Of a DNA stretch of 64,000 nucleotides, positions 17,138 through 24,963 are shown piece after piece. How positions within the stretch are numbered: the stretch's first letter is position 1; the number at the start of each line of letters is the position of its first letter. Under the pieces are notes generated by a model. The model was not told where the DNA came from. It was given only the letters and a program-made list of their open reading frames with translations, and ran no database searches. The DNA is taken from the NCBI RefSeq assembly GCF_900119155.1, contig NZ_FPIR01000002.1:248001-312000 (forward strand). The letters run 5' to 3'. The DNA is from Ruminococcus sp. YE71. Its GTDB lineage: Bacteria; Bacillota; Clostridia; Oscillospirales; Ruminococcaceae. The position numbers were made by a program, and so were the translations under genes.

Positions 17138-17533
17138 ATGGCGACCTTTAAGCTCGACATACTGGCGGCTGACCGCAATTTCTTCCACGGGGAGTGCGAG
17201 TCACTGCAATTTCCCTGCACGGACGGCATGAGGGGAGTTCTTCCCGGGCATGAAGCGATGATATGCTGTCTGACGTCGGGAGAGCTGAGATTCAAGGTGA
17301 ACGGCGAGTGGCAGAGGGCGATAGTCTCGGACGGATTTCTGGAGGTCATGCCTGATTTTGTGAGGATATTCGCAGATTCGGTGGAGAGACCCGAGGAGAT
17401 AGACCGCAAGCGAGCCGAAGCCGCGAAGGAGCGTGCCGAGGAGCGTCTGAGACAGCAGTTATCGACGAGACAGTACGCGCACACACAGATGGCACTGAAA
17501 CGCGCCATGGCCCGAATCAACGCAACAAAATAA
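17138..17533 (+). CDS. atpC: ATP synthase F1 subunit epsilon
   Basis: Rotor foot and regulatory subunit, 131 residues: an N-terminal beta-sandwich (FKLDILAADRNFFHGECESL ... GVLPGHEAMICCLTSGEL) and a C-terminal helical pair (about 88-131) rich in Arg, Lys and Glu. It starts 3 bp after atpD, with GAGGAG inside the end of that gene. Last gene of the atp operon; an R1 repeat follows. Confidence 0.93.
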   Translation: MATFKLDILAADRNFFHGECESLQFPCTDGMRGVLPGHEAMICCLTSGELRFKVNGEWQRAIVSDGFLEVMPDFVRIFADSVERPEEIDRKRAEAAKERAEERLRQQLSTRQYAHTQMALKRAMARINATK

Positions 17534-17552
17534 GAAATACAAGAAATGCACC

Positions 17553-17702
17553 CATGAACCTTCCGTGCTCAAAATAAAAACCCAGCACTAAACAGGGGCG
17601 TATAAGTGGGTCAAGCGCCACCGCACTTGGCAGAGTCCGAAGGCGGCAGCATTTGGTCAAGAGTTCGAGAGTGAAACTCTCGATTGCCGCAGGCAAGAAA
17701 AG
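17553..17702 (+). repeat. R1 structured repeat, copy 3
   Basis: The core is the same length as copies 1 and 2 with about eight substitutions, one of which (GCGCTTG to GCACTTG) mispairs the first hairpin. The second module is reduced to CATGAAATCGGCAAAC and is followed by the GTCGGTC-GCAA-GACCGAC hairpin (about 17769-17788), the same as in copy 2. Confidence 0.85.
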
Positions 17703-17830
17703 CGACAATCACAAACCCCAAAAAAGCGCACCAAATAACAGTTCCACATCATGAAATCGGCAAACCCCCAAGTCGGTCGCAAGACCGACAAAAAAGCGCT
17801 CCCACAACAAACAAAAACACCCAAAAAACC

Positions 17831-17863
17831 GCGGTCTGTCCGTACTCAGCGAACAGACCGCAT
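17831..17863 (+). terminator. Hairpin, possible terminator of the atp operon
   Basis: GCGGTCTGT at 17831-17839 pairs perfectly with ACAGACCGC at 17853-17861. The 3' tract ATTGTGTTGTCTTC is only moderately U-rich. The 17534-18048 gap holds R1 copy 3, this hairpin and the lysC promoter. Confidence 0.5.
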
Positions 17864-17952
17864 TGTGTTGTCTTCGACTGTCCGCAGCACGCGTACAACA
17901 GTACGCACATCAAGTACATAAAAAATTTACAATTACTTGTACTGTTTGCACA

Positions 17953-17981
17953 TTGACTATTTTAACGCAATAAACTATAAT
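17953..17981 (+). promoter_or_regulatory. Promoter of lysC
   Basis: TTGACT at 17953-17958, a 17-bp spacer, TATAAT at 17976-17981. The resulting leader is only about 60 nt, too short for a lysine riboswitch. Confidence 0.8.
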
Positions 17982-18048
17982 AGAAAAGGTCAAAAAAATA
18001 ATGAAACCGAACCGAGAAAAATGGTCGGTAAGTAAGGAGTTTTGTATT

Positions 18049-19368
18049 GTGGTAAAGGTAGTAAAGTTCGGCGGAAGCTCGCTCGCAAGCGCAGAACAGT
18101 TCCGTAAGGTGGCAGAGATAATCCACGCTGATGAGTCGAGAAGATATGTTGTTCCTTCCGCTCCCGGCAAACGCTTCAAGGATGATACCAAGGTCACCGA
18201 TATGCTCTACGGCTGCTATGAGCTGGCTGTAAAGGGCAAGAATTTCGAGAAGGAATTCGAGGCTATCAAGAAGAGATACAACGACATTATCGATGAGCTG
18301 AACGTTGACGTTGACCTCACTCAGGAGTTCGAGACCGTCAAGGCTTGCTTCATCGGACGCGCAGGCCGCGATTACGCCGCTTCGAGAGGTGAGTACCTCA
18401 ACGGTATCGTGCTTGCCGCTTACCTCGGCTATGAGTTCGTTGACCCCGCTGAGATGATCTACTTCCGCGATGACGGTAATTTCGATTCCGCTCGCACCCT
18501 CAAGGCTGTCGGTGAGAGACTTATGACTATTGAACGCGCGGTAGTTCCCGGTTTCTACGGCTCCATGCCTAACGATACTATCAAGACTTTCTCGCGCGGC
18601 GGTTCCGATATCACAGGCTCTATCGTGGCGGCCGGCACAGGCGCTGACCTCTACGAGAACTGGACCGACGTTTCGGGCTTCCTTATCTGCGATCCCCGCA
18701 TCGTTGACGAGCCCGAGCCTATCCGCACCATCACCTACAAGGAGCTCAGAGAGCTCGCTTACATGGGCGCTACCGTTCTTCACGAGGACGCTATCTTCCC
18801 CGTTCGCAAGGCAGGTATCCCGATAAACATCAAGAACACCAACAAGCCCGCAGATCCGGGTACTTTCATCGTTGAGTCCACCAGCCAGAAGCCGCTCTAT
18901 ACCATCACAGGTATCGCAGGCAAGAAGGGCTTCGCTGTTGTCAACGTCGAGAAGGACATGATGAACGGTGAGCTCGGTTTCTGCCGCAAGGTGCTTGAAC
19001 AGTTCGAGAAGAACGGCATCAGCATCGAGCATATGCCTTCGGGTATCGACACCATGAGCGTTGTCGTTCATCAGGAAGAGTTCGGCGATCACGAGCAGGA
19101 GATCCTCTCGGGTATCCACAGAAACGTTCAGCCCGATGTTATCGACATCGAGACCGACCTCGCACTTATCGCAGTTGTGGGCAGAGGCATGAAGAGCGAG
19201 CGCGGTACCGCAGGACGCATCTTCTCGGCACTCGCACACGCTCACGTTAACGTAAAGATGATCGACCAGGGCTCCAGCGAGCTGAACATCATCATCGGCG
19301 TAAGCGAGAAGGACTTCGAGAAGGCAGTCAAGGCTATTTACGATATCTTCGTGCTTCAGAGACTGTAA
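18049..19368 (+). CDS. lysC: Aspartokinase
   Basis: Phosphorylates aspartate, the first step to lysine, threonine, methionine and diaminopimelate. The GTG at 18049 (MVKVVKFGGSSLASAEQF) has AAGGAG nine bases upstream and starts right at the conserved KFGGSS block; an ATG at 18001 lies inside the leader. 439 residues: kinase domain to about 300, then two ACT domains (GIAGKKGFAVVNVEKDM; LALIAVVGRGMKSERGTAGR) for allosteric control. It resembles the longer monofunctional aspartokinase III/YclM type. It has its own promoter and terminator. Confidence 0.93.
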   Translation: MVKVVKFGGSSLASAEQFRKVAEIIHADESRRYVVPSAPGKRFKDDTKVTDMLYGCYELAVKGKNFEKEFEAIKKRYNDIIDELNVDVDLTQEFETVKACFIGRAGRDYAASRGEYLNGIVLAAYLGYEFVDPAEMIYFRDDGNFDSARTLKAVGERLMTIERAVVPGFYGSMPNDTIKTFSRGGSDITGSIVAAGTGADLYENWTDVSGFLICDPRIVDEPEPIRTITYKELRELAYMGATVLHEDAIFPVRKAGIPINIKNTNKPADPGTFIVESTSQKPLYTITGIAGKKGFAVVNVEKDMMNGELGFCRKVLEQFEKNGISIEHMPSGIDTMSVVVHQEEFGDHEQEILSGIHRNVQPDVIDIETDLALIAVVGRGMKSERGTAGRIFSALAHAHVNVKMIDQGSSELNIIIGVSEKDFEKAVKAIYDIFVLQRL

Positions 19369-19394
19369 TAATGGATAATTGATAATAATTATGC

Positions 19395-19424
19395 CCCCGT
19401 GAGAGACACTCGCGGGGTCATTTT
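19395..19424. terminator. Terminator between convergent lysC and SDR gene
   Basis: CCCCGTGAG pairs with CTCGCGGGG (one internal mismatch) and is followed by TCATTTT; it is placed between two converging genes. Confidence 0.65.
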
Positions 19425-19447
19425 ATCTTGTCATTTTATCTTATTGT

Positions 19448-20149
19448 TCAGATCCACGCTCCGTCAACGCGGAGGGTCTGACCGCAGATGTAGGCGGACT
19501 TTTCCGAGCAGAGGAAGCTCACCGCGTCGGCGACTTCCTGCGGTGTGCCTGCGCGTGAGAGGGGGATGTCGCCGATGAGGGCTTCGCGCTCGTCGGCGTT
19601 CAGCTGTGAGTTCATGCGCGTGTCGATGAACCCGGGGGAGACGCAGTTGACGCGGATGCCGCTGGGGGCGACTTCCTTCGCGAGCGCCTTCGTGAAGCCG
19701 ATGATACCCGCCTTCGCCGCCGAGTACGCCACCTCACAGCTTGCGCCCACCTCGCCCCAAACACTTGCGATGTTCACGATAACGCCGCTGTGGCGGCTTA
19801 TCATCTGCGGCAGGAGGAGCCTTGTCAGCTCCATCGCACCAAGCAGGTCGGTGTTCATCAGCGCGGCGAGCTGTGGGGCGGTCATGTCCTGAAACAGCCC
19901 GATGTGCTCACTGCCGCCGTTGTTGACGAGGATGCCGACCTCGCCGCACTCTTCAAGGGATGCCGAAAGGCTCTCAGGCCGTGAAAGGTCGAAGGAGACA
20001 GCCTTTCCGCCCAGCTCTTCCGCGAGCCGTTCGGCGGTGTCCCTGCCGCTGTGATACCCGATGATTACCCTGTGACCCTCGCCTGCCAGCGTCCTTGCCA
20101 CAGCCGAGCCGATGCCGCCGCTCGCACCCGTGACAAGTGCGGTGCTCAT
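19448..20149 (-). CDS. Short-chain dehydrogenase/reductase, FabG-like
   Basis: A 233-residue NAD(P)-dependent oxidoreductase of the classical SDR family. The cofactor motif is TGASGGIGSA (residues 7-16), VNNGG replaces the usual NNAG, and the catalytic YSAAK follows IVNIASVWGE with the active-site Ser. SPGFIDTRM is typical of 3-oxoacyl-ACP reductases, but substrate cannot be fixed; there are no other fatty-acid genes nearby. It overlaps the thioredoxin reductase gene by four bases (ATGA), so the two are coupled. Confidence 0.88.
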   Translation of the reverse strand: MSTALVTGASGGIGSAVARTLAGEGHRVIIGYHSGRDTAERLAEELGGKAVSFDLSRPESLSASLEECGEVGILVNNGGSEHIGLFQDMTAPQLAALMNTDLLGAMELTRLLLPQMISRHSGVIVNIASVWGEVGASCEVAYSAAKAGIIGFTKALAKEVAPSGIRVNCVSPGFIDTRMNSQLNADEREALIGDIPLSRAGTPQEVADAVSFLCSEKSAYICGQTLRVDGAWI

Positions 20150-21036
20150 CTCAGGTACTCCTCAGCCGAGATGGCACAGTTCGCGCCGTCCGAAGCCGCC
20201 GTGATGACCTGACGCAGAGCCTTTGTGCGCACGTCGCCTGCCGCGAACAGTCCCTCAGCGGAAGTCCTGCCGTCCTCGCCAGCCCTTATATAGCCGCCCT
20301 CAAGCTCGACCACGCCCTCAAGGGGCTTGGTGTTGGGTATCTGACCGATAGCGGTGAACACGCCGTCCACGGGGATCGAACGGCTCTCGCCCTTCTGCTC
20401 GACAACGATGGCGGAAACCTTGCCCTCGCCCGTTATCTCGGTGGGAACAGCTTCGAGGACGAGCTCGATGTTCGGGGTCTCGGCTATCTTCTTTTGCAGG
20501 CTCATATTGCCGCGGAACTCGGCGCGGCGGTGGATGAGGTAGACCTTCTCAGCCAGCTTTGCGAGGTAGAGCGCGTCCCCGAGAGCGGTATCGCCGCCGC
20601 CGATGACCGCCACCGTCTTGCCCTTGTAGAACATACCGTCGCAGACCGCACAGTAGCTGACGCCCTTCATATCCGCGCCCTTGATGCCGAGCCTGCGGTT
20701 GGAAGCGCCTGCCGCGTAGATAACGGCTCTGCCGCTGATGACCGAACCGTCTTCGAGGTGAACGTCCCAGCCGTCGGCGGTCTTTTCGAGGGTGCTGACT
20801 TCACCCTCGGCGAACTCCGCACCGAGAGCCTCGGCGTGCTCGCGGAACTTCGCCCCGAGGTCGTAGCCGCCCATACCGTACAGACCGAGGTAGTTGTCCA
20901 CGCGGTCGGTAACGGCTATCTGCCCCGTTCCCATGAACTCACGCTCCACAACAACGAACGAGAGCTCGGCACGGCTTGCATACACCGCCGCAGACAATCC
21001 CGCAGGTCCGCTCCCGACGATAACAACATCATACAT
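20146..21036 (-). CDS. trxB: Thioredoxin reductase (NADPH/FAD)
   Basis: A 296-residue flavoprotein of the low-molecular-weight TrxR group that passes electrons to thioredoxin. The FAD motif is VGSGPAGLSAAVYASRA, the NADPH motif VIGGGDTALGDALYLA, and the C-terminal FAD block LFAAGDVR. The redox disulfide is CAVC (around residue 133-136) rather than the common CATC. AGGAGG precedes the ATG. Cotranscribed with the SDR downstream; a perfect 14-bp palindrome lies in its leader. Confidence 0.92.
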   Translation of the reverse strand: MYDVVIVGSGPAGLSAAVYASRAELSFVVVEREFMGTGQIAVTDRVDNYLGLYGMGGYDLGAKFREHAEALGAEFAEGEVSTLEKTADGWDVHLEDGSVISGRAVIYAAGASNRRLGIKGADMKGVSYCAVCDGMFYKGKTVAVIGGGDTALGDALYLAKLAEKVYLIHRRAEFRGNMSLQKKIAETPNIELVLEAVPTEITGEGKVSAIVVEQKGESRSIPVDGVFTAIGQIPNTKPLEGVVELEGGYIRAGEDGRTSAEGLFAAGDVRTKALRQVITAASDGANCAISAEEYLR

Positions 21037-21057
21037 AAACCTGTCCTCCTTAAAATA

Positions 21058-21071
21058 AATTTAGCTAAATT
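21058..21071. promoter_or_regulatory. Palindromic operator candidate upstream of trxB
   Basis: AATTTAGCTAAATT is a perfect 14-bp inverted repeat between the promoter and the trxB ribosome site, with a related TTTAG-type stretch next to it. The regulator is unknown. Confidence 0.4.
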
Positions 21072-21087
21072 GAATTTGCCTAAACTA

Positions 21088-21116
21088 AATATACCACAAA
21101 ACTCCCCATTTGTCAA
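21088..21116 (-). promoter_or_regulatory. Promoter of trxB-SDR
   Basis: On the minus strand, TTGACA (21111-21116), a 17-bp spacer and TATATT (21088-21093). Confidence 0.7.
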
Positions 21117-21138
21117 GAGGGAGAGAAAAATTTTTTTC

Positions 21139-21222
21139 AGATAAGAAATAAGGTATCGCCGTCGGCGATAAGTCAAAGCCGACAAAACGCCGCATTTATT
21201 ACCTCTTATCTCTTATCTCGAA
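21139..21222. repeat. R2 palindromic element, copy e
   Basis: AGATAAGAAATAAGGTATCGCC on the left, CTCTTATCTCTTATCTCG on the right. The right arm forms the last codons (EIRDKR) and stop of the minus-strand gene at 21199. Confidence 0.6.
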
Positions 21223-21558
21223 GTAGTATCTGCGGTTCGAGGCGGGGAAGTCGTCCATAACGCCGTGTTCGGGGTCGTAGAAAACGCCCTCGCAGAAGAG
21301 CGACCAGTGCCAGCATCGGGGAGTTTCAAGGCTCAGCATACAGAGCGGCGGAAGTGCCGACTTGTCCGCGACCTGCACGCGCTCATCCGAGACATAAAAG
21401 CCGCGGGAACGCAGGAAAGATTTCATCTCTTTAAGGGTGGTCTCGCGGTCGTTGCAGAGGATGCGTGCGACCTCGCCGACGGGGATGCCGGTCACCATCG
21501 CCAGCACAGCCTGTCCGCACTGCAGGTCGGTGGGCTCGTGAACATAGTTGACAGTCAT
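21199..21558 (-). CDS. C39-like cysteine peptidase family protein (119 aa)
   Basis: A small soluble protein with a papain/C39-like layout: LQCGQAVLAMVTG (Cys and helix, residues about 13-25), a middle Leu/Arg region, and HWSLFCEGVFYDPEHG with the expected His and Asp. C39 domains normally cleave double-glycine leaders on transporters; this is a free-standing 119-residue version without membrane parts, so substrate and even activity are open. The ATG at 21558 has GAGGTGA upstream. Its last codons come from an R2 palindrome arm. Confidence 0.65.
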   Translation of the reverse strand: MTVNYVHEPTDLQCGQAVLAMVTGIPVGEVARILCNDRETTLKEMKSFLRSRGFYVSDERVQVADKSALPPLCMLSLETPRCWHWSLFCEGVFYDPEHGVMDDFPASNRRYYFEIRDKR

Positions 21559-21635
21559 CAATATCACCTCAAACAGATGATACCACATAATGATGTACCT
21601 GTGTTGAACAAATTTAAAATTCGGGAAAATAATAC

Positions 21636-21664
21636 TTGAAAACTCTGACGGAATATGGTATAAT
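21636..21664 (+). promoter_or_regulatory. Promoter of the 21700 gene and proS
   Basis: TTGAAA at 21636-21641, a 17-bp spacer, TATAAT at 21659-21664. Confidence 0.75.
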
Positions 21665-21699
21665 CAAAAGATAGGATATGTAATGAGAGGGGTGTTTGC

Positions 21700-22002
21700 G
21701 TGGATAATGAAGTTGTAAAGCTTCTGGTGAGGGTGATGCTCACGTCGATGGGACTGATGGCGGTCATCATGGTGTGCTGCGTCGTTACGCCGAGGCTCGC
21801 GAAATTCATCGACTCCCACAGGAAAACACCGCCTGCGGACAGCACGCCCGACGGTACTCCAGAGGTGCGCGGAGCTTTCGACGCTCAGAGCGACCCCGAG
21901 TACGACCTTAATTACAAGATATACAATAAAGATATATATGGAGTTGATTTTAGACATGGCAAAGAAAAACAAAATGGTAGAAGCGATAACCTCGATGGAT
22001 GA
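21700..22002 (+). CDS. Small single-helix membrane protein, OadG-like in outline
   Basis: A 100-residue product from a GTG at 21700. One strong N-terminal membrane helix (about residues 7-31, [20 protein letters not shown]) is followed by a hydrophilic Pro/Asp-rich tail. The helix-plus-tail plan recalls the gamma subunits of sodium-pumping decarboxylases, but no decarboxylase genes are near. It overlaps the proS start by 47 bp in another frame, which makes the 3' end of the annotation less certain. It shares the promoter at 21636 with proS. Confidence 0.5.
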   Translation: MDNEVVKLLVRVMLTSMGLMAVIMVCCVVTPRLAKFIDSHRKTPPADSTPDGTPEVRGAFDAQSDPEYDLNYKIYNKDIYGVDFRHGKEKQNGRSDNLDG

Positions 22003-23401
22003 GGATTTCGCACAGTGGTACACCGACATCTGCAAGAAGGCAGAGCTCGTTGAGTACACCAGCGTAAAGGGCTGTATGGTCATCCGTCCTTACGGCTACG
22101 CTATCTGGGAGAACATCCAGCACGACCTCGACCGCCGCTTCAAGGAGCTGGGTCACGAGAACGTTTGTATGCCGATGTTCATCCCCGAGAGCCTGCTCAA
22201 CAAGGAGAAAGACCACGTTGAGGGATTCGCTCCCGAAGTTGCATGGGTGACTTACGGCGGCTCGGAGAAGCTCGAAGAGCGCCTTTGCGTGCGCCCGACC
22301 TCCGAGACACTGTTCTGTGAGCACTACGCTAATATCGTTCACTCCTACCGCGACCTGCCGAAGCTGTACAACCAGTGGGTGTCGGTAGTTCGCTGGGAAA
22401 AGACAACCCGTCCGTTCCTGCGTTCGAGAGAGTTCCTGTGGCAGGAAGGTCACACCATCCACGAGACTGCCGATGAAGCTGTTCACGAGACCGAGCAGAT
22501 GCTCAACGTTTACGCGGACTTCTGCGAGCAGACCCTCGCTATGCCTGTAGTAAAGGGCAAGAAGACCGAGAGCGACAAGTTCGCGGGCGCGGTATCCACC
22601 TACGCTATCGAGGCGCTGATGCACGACGGCAAGGCGCTCCAGGCAGGTACTTCCCACTACTTCGGCGACGGCTTCGCAAAGGCTTTCGGCATCCAGTTCA
22701 CAGGCCGTGAGAACAAGCTGGAGTATCCGCACCAGACTTCCTGGGGCGTTACCACACGTCTTATCGGCGCTGTTATCATGACACACGGCGACGACAGCGG
22801 ACTTGTACTGCCCCCTGCGGTGGCACCTGTTCAGGCTGTTATCCTGCCGATCCAGCAGTTCAAGGAAGGCGTTCTCGAAAAGGCTAACGAACTTGCCGAC
22901 GTTCTGAAAGCGGCAGGCATCCGCGTCAAGGTCGATGACCGCGACCAGTCCCCGGGATGGAAGTTCGCTGAGCACGAGATGCGCGGCGTTCCTGTACGTA
23001 TCGAGGTAGGCCCGAAGGACATCGAGAACGGTCAGTGCGTTGTTGCTGTCCGCTACAGCGGCGAGAAGATGAACGTTGCGTTCGGCGAGCTCTCCGAGAA
23101 GGTGACCGACCTACTGAACAACGTCATCCCGAAGGGTATGTACGACAAGGCTGCTGCAAACCGCGCAAACAAGACCTACAAGTGTACCACCATCGACGAG
23201 ATAAACGCGGCTCTTACCGAAAAGGGCGACGGCTTCATCGAGGCTATGTGGTGCGGCGACGAGGCCTGCGAGGACAAGGTGAAGGAGCTGACAGGCGCAG
23301 GTTCGCGCTGTATCCCCTTCGAGCAGCATGAGATCTCCGATAAGTGCGTATGCTGCGGAAAGCCTGCGAAGTGCATGGTTCTCTGGGGCAAGGCATACTG
23401 A
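21956..23401 (+). CDS. proS: Prolyl-tRNA synthetase (archaeal/eukaryal type)
   Basis: Class II synthetase charging tRNA-Pro; 481 residues, without the bacterial editing insertion and with the C-terminal zinc-type extension, so ProRS type 3. Visible blocks: [73 protein letters not shown], and a C-terminal Cys cluster (CGDEACEDK ... CVCCGK). The ATG at 21956 has GGAG twelve bases upstream; the earlier ATG at 21938 has none. Confidence 0.95.
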   Translation: MAKKNKMVEAITSMDEDFAQWYTDICKKAELVEYTSVKGCMVIRPYGYAIWENIQHDLDRRFKELGHENVCMPMFIPESLLNKEKDHVEGFAPEVAWVTYGGSEKLEERLCVRPTSETLFCEHYANIVHSYRDLPKLYNQWVSVVRWEKTTRPFLRSREFLWQEGHTIHETADEAVHETEQMLNVYADFCEQTLAMPVVKGKKTESDKFAGAVSTYAIEALMHDGKALQAGTSHYFGDGFAKAFGIQFTGRENKLEYPHQTSWGVTTRLIGAVIMTHGDDSGLVLPPAVAPVQAVILPIQQFKEGVLEKANELADVLKAAGIRVKVDDRDQSPGWKFAEHEMRGVPVRIEVGPKDIENGQCVVAVRYSGEKMNVAFGELSEKVTDLLNNVIPKGMYDKAAANRANKTYKCTTIDEINAALTEKGDGFIEAMWCGDEACEDKVKELTGAGSRCIPFEQHEISDKCVCCGKPAKCMVLWGKAY

Positions 23402-23468
23402 TCTCGGATAAGAAATTAAAGACGAGAGATGCGGCGTCCGCTCGGCGGACATATCCGTTATCTTGATC
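23402..23468. repeat. R2 palindromic element, copy f
   Basis: GGATAAGAAATTAAAGACGAGAG, a GCGTCCGC/GCGGAC centre, and CCGTTATCTTGATCC, directly after the proS stop. Confidence 0.5.
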
Positions 23469-23529
23469 CCCGATCCTGTTGTGTATTGCTATAAATGATG
23501 AGTTATCATACGGAATGCGTGATTTATTT

Positions 23530-23586
23530 GGGGAGACCCTTTTGAAAAAGGATCCTCCCCCAAGCCCCCTCCCTAAAACTTCTGAT
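23530..23586 (+). repeat. R3 hairpin repeat, arm 3
   Basis: GGGGAGACCCTTTTGAAAAAGG hairpin, then CCCCCAAGCCCCCTCCCTAAAACTT, the same layout as the arm at 8983. Confidence 0.65.
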
Positions 23587-23588
23587 TC

Positions 23589-23677
23589 TTTTTGGCAGGG
23601 GGCAGCTGCTTTTCAAAAAGGATAGTCAAATGGGGTCATTCGCCGCATTTTGAAAGAATGTCTGCCCCCTGCCAAAA
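23589..23677. repeat. Central stem between R3 arms 3 and 4
   Basis: TTTTTGGCAGGGGGCAG pairs with CTGCCCCCTGCCAAAAA, closing a loop of about 55 nt. Together with the R3 arms on both sides it makes a nested inverted-repeat unit of about 210 bp in the 23402-23834 gap. Confidence 0.6.
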
Positions 23678-23678
23678 A

Positions 23679-23740
23679 GTTTTAAAAGTCTTTGGAAAGG
23701 GGTCTGGGGAAGAACCTTTCTTCAGAAAGGTTTTCCCCAG
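23679..23740 (-). repeat. R3 hairpin repeat, arm 4 (inverted)
   Basis: AGTTTTAAAAGTCTTTGGAAAGGGG then a GGGGAAGAACC/GGTTTTCCCC hairpin, reverse complement of arm 1. Confidence 0.65.
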
Positions 23741-23834
23741 CAGGTCACGCAGTCAGCACGGTAAATCATCATTTGCGGCAATACATAGCGAAATGGGGGA
23801 TATTTTGCTGACTTTTGCTGGGAGGGCACTTTCT

Positions 23835-24248
23835 TTGAACTACAGGCGCAGGGTTTTCTATTATGAAACGGACAAGATGGGTATCGTCAACCATTCCAAC
23901 TACATCAGGTGGATGGAGGAAACGAGGATAGTCTACCTCGAAAAGGTCGGCGCACCTTTCGACATGATAGAGGAAATGGGGCTGGTATGCCCTGTGCTGG
24001 GGCTTTCCGCCGAGTACGTCGGCATGGTGCGCTTCGGCGATACCGTGACGGTAGAAGCGCATATCACAGATTTTTCGGGCGCCCGTATGCACGTTGGCTA
24101 CACCATGTACAAGGAGGATGGCTCGGTGTGCTTCAGGGGCGAGAGCAGACACTGCTTCATGAAGGACGGCAGGGTAGTCAGCCTGAAAAAGAAATACCCC
24201 GAGCTTTACGAGAAGATTGTTTCGGGTGATACCGATGAGACCGTTTAA
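23835..24248 (+). CDS. Acyl-CoA thioesterase, 4HBT hot-dog family
   Basis: A 137-residue hot-dog-fold thioesterase. The motif YYETDKMGIVNHSNYIRWMEE near the N-terminus carries the catalytic Asp and the N-H-x-x-Y pattern of the YbgC/4-hydroxybenzoyl-CoA thioesterase group. The TTG at 23835 (MNYRRRVFYYETDK) is chosen because GGAGG lies at 23821-23825 and homologues start here; an upstream ATG at 23793 has no ribosome site. It is followed 13 bp later by the phosphoribosyltransferase gene. The acyl substrate is unknown. Confidence 0.88.
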   Translation: MNYRRRVFYYETDKMGIVNHSNYIRWMEETRIVYLEKVGAPFDMIEEMGLVCPVLGLSAEYVGMVRFGDTVTVEAHITDFSGARMHVGYTMYKEDGSVCFRGESRHCFMKDGRVVSLKKKYPELYEKIVSGDTDETV

Positions 24249-24261
24249 GAGGTGACTGAAA

Positions 24262-24795
24262 ATGACATACACATTACACGTTGCAGGGCTTACGAGGGAA
24301 CTGCCTTTGTGTCCTGTGAATGACAGTCTTGACATAGCGGCGTTCGTCATCTTTTCGGATGTCGAGCTGACCGTTGCCTGTGCGGCTGAGCTGCTGAAAA
24401 AGGTCGGCGAGTTCGATGTTATCGTGACCGCCGAATCGAAGGGCATACCGCTTGCGTATGAGTGTGCGCGGCAGTCGGGAAAGCAGTACATCGTAGGCAG
24501 AAAATCCACAAAGCTGTACATGACCGACCCTATCTCGGTGAACGTGAAGTCCATCACCACCGCGAAGATGCAGACGCTGTACCTTTCGCAGGAGGACGCG
24601 GCACAGCTCAGAGGCAGGCGCGTGCTGATAATCGACGACGTTATAAGCACGGGCGAATCGCTGATCGCGCTTGAAAAGCTGGTCGAAGCCGCCGAGGGAA
24701 ACATCGTTTGCAAGGCAGCAGTCCTCGCAGAGGGCAAAGCCGCCGACCGCGACGACATCGTATTTCTCGAAAAACTCCCCGTATTCCCGAAGTGA
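24262..24795 (+). CDS. apt: Adenine phosphoribosyltransferase-like protein
   Basis: A 177-residue type I phosphoribosyltransferase. The PRPP motif VLIIDDVISTGES is at about residues 116-128, and FDVIVTAESKGIPLAYECAR matches the Apt block that precedes it. The function expected is salvage of adenine to AMP, but this copy diverges from the standard Apt N-terminus, so a xanthine or regulatory PRTase is possible. It forms a two-gene unit with the thioesterase and ends at a strong terminator. Confidence 0.78.
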   Translation: MTYTLHVAGLTRELPLCPVNDSLDIAAFVIFSDVELTVACAAELLKKVGEFDVIVTAESKGIPLAYECARQSGKQYIVGRKSTKLYMTDPISVNVKSITTAKMQTLYLSQEDAAQLRGRRVLIIDDVISTGESLIALEKLVEAAEGNIVCKAAVLAEGKAADRDDIVFLEKLPVFPK

Positions 24796-24797
24796 GA

Positions 24798-24830
24798 AAA
24801 AAGGCTGTACTGTTCCGTACAGCCTTTTTT
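24798..24830 (+). terminator. Terminator after apt
   Basis: AAAGGCTGTAC-tgttcc-GTACAGCCTTTTTT. Confidence 0.92.
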
Positions 24831-24861
24831 AGATAAGGGATAAGTATCGCTTCTTATCCCG
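24831..24861. repeat. R2-like short palindrome, copy g
   Basis: AGATAAGGGATAAGTATCGCTTCTTATCCC, a minimal R2-type hairpin right after the apt terminator. Confidence 0.4.
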
Positions 24862-24892
24862 CAAGCAAAGTGTGGATTTGCGCAAAACCTAC

Positions 24893-24921
24893 TTGACAGC
24901 ATTGATATAATAGTGTAAAAT
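24893..24921 (+). promoter_or_regulatory. Promoter of the CBS/DUF21 gene
   Basis: TTGACA at 24893-24898, a 17-bp spacer, TAAAAT at 24916-24921. Confidence 0.78.
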
Positions 24922-24963
24922 AGAAGATAGTACTTCGTTTGTATCTGGGTCAGGAGAGCGTAT

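Noticed and set aside
17982-18048. Lysine riboswitch upstream of lysC
   Set aside because: The transcript leader is only about 60 nt, far shorter than the aptamer, and no conserved core is visible.
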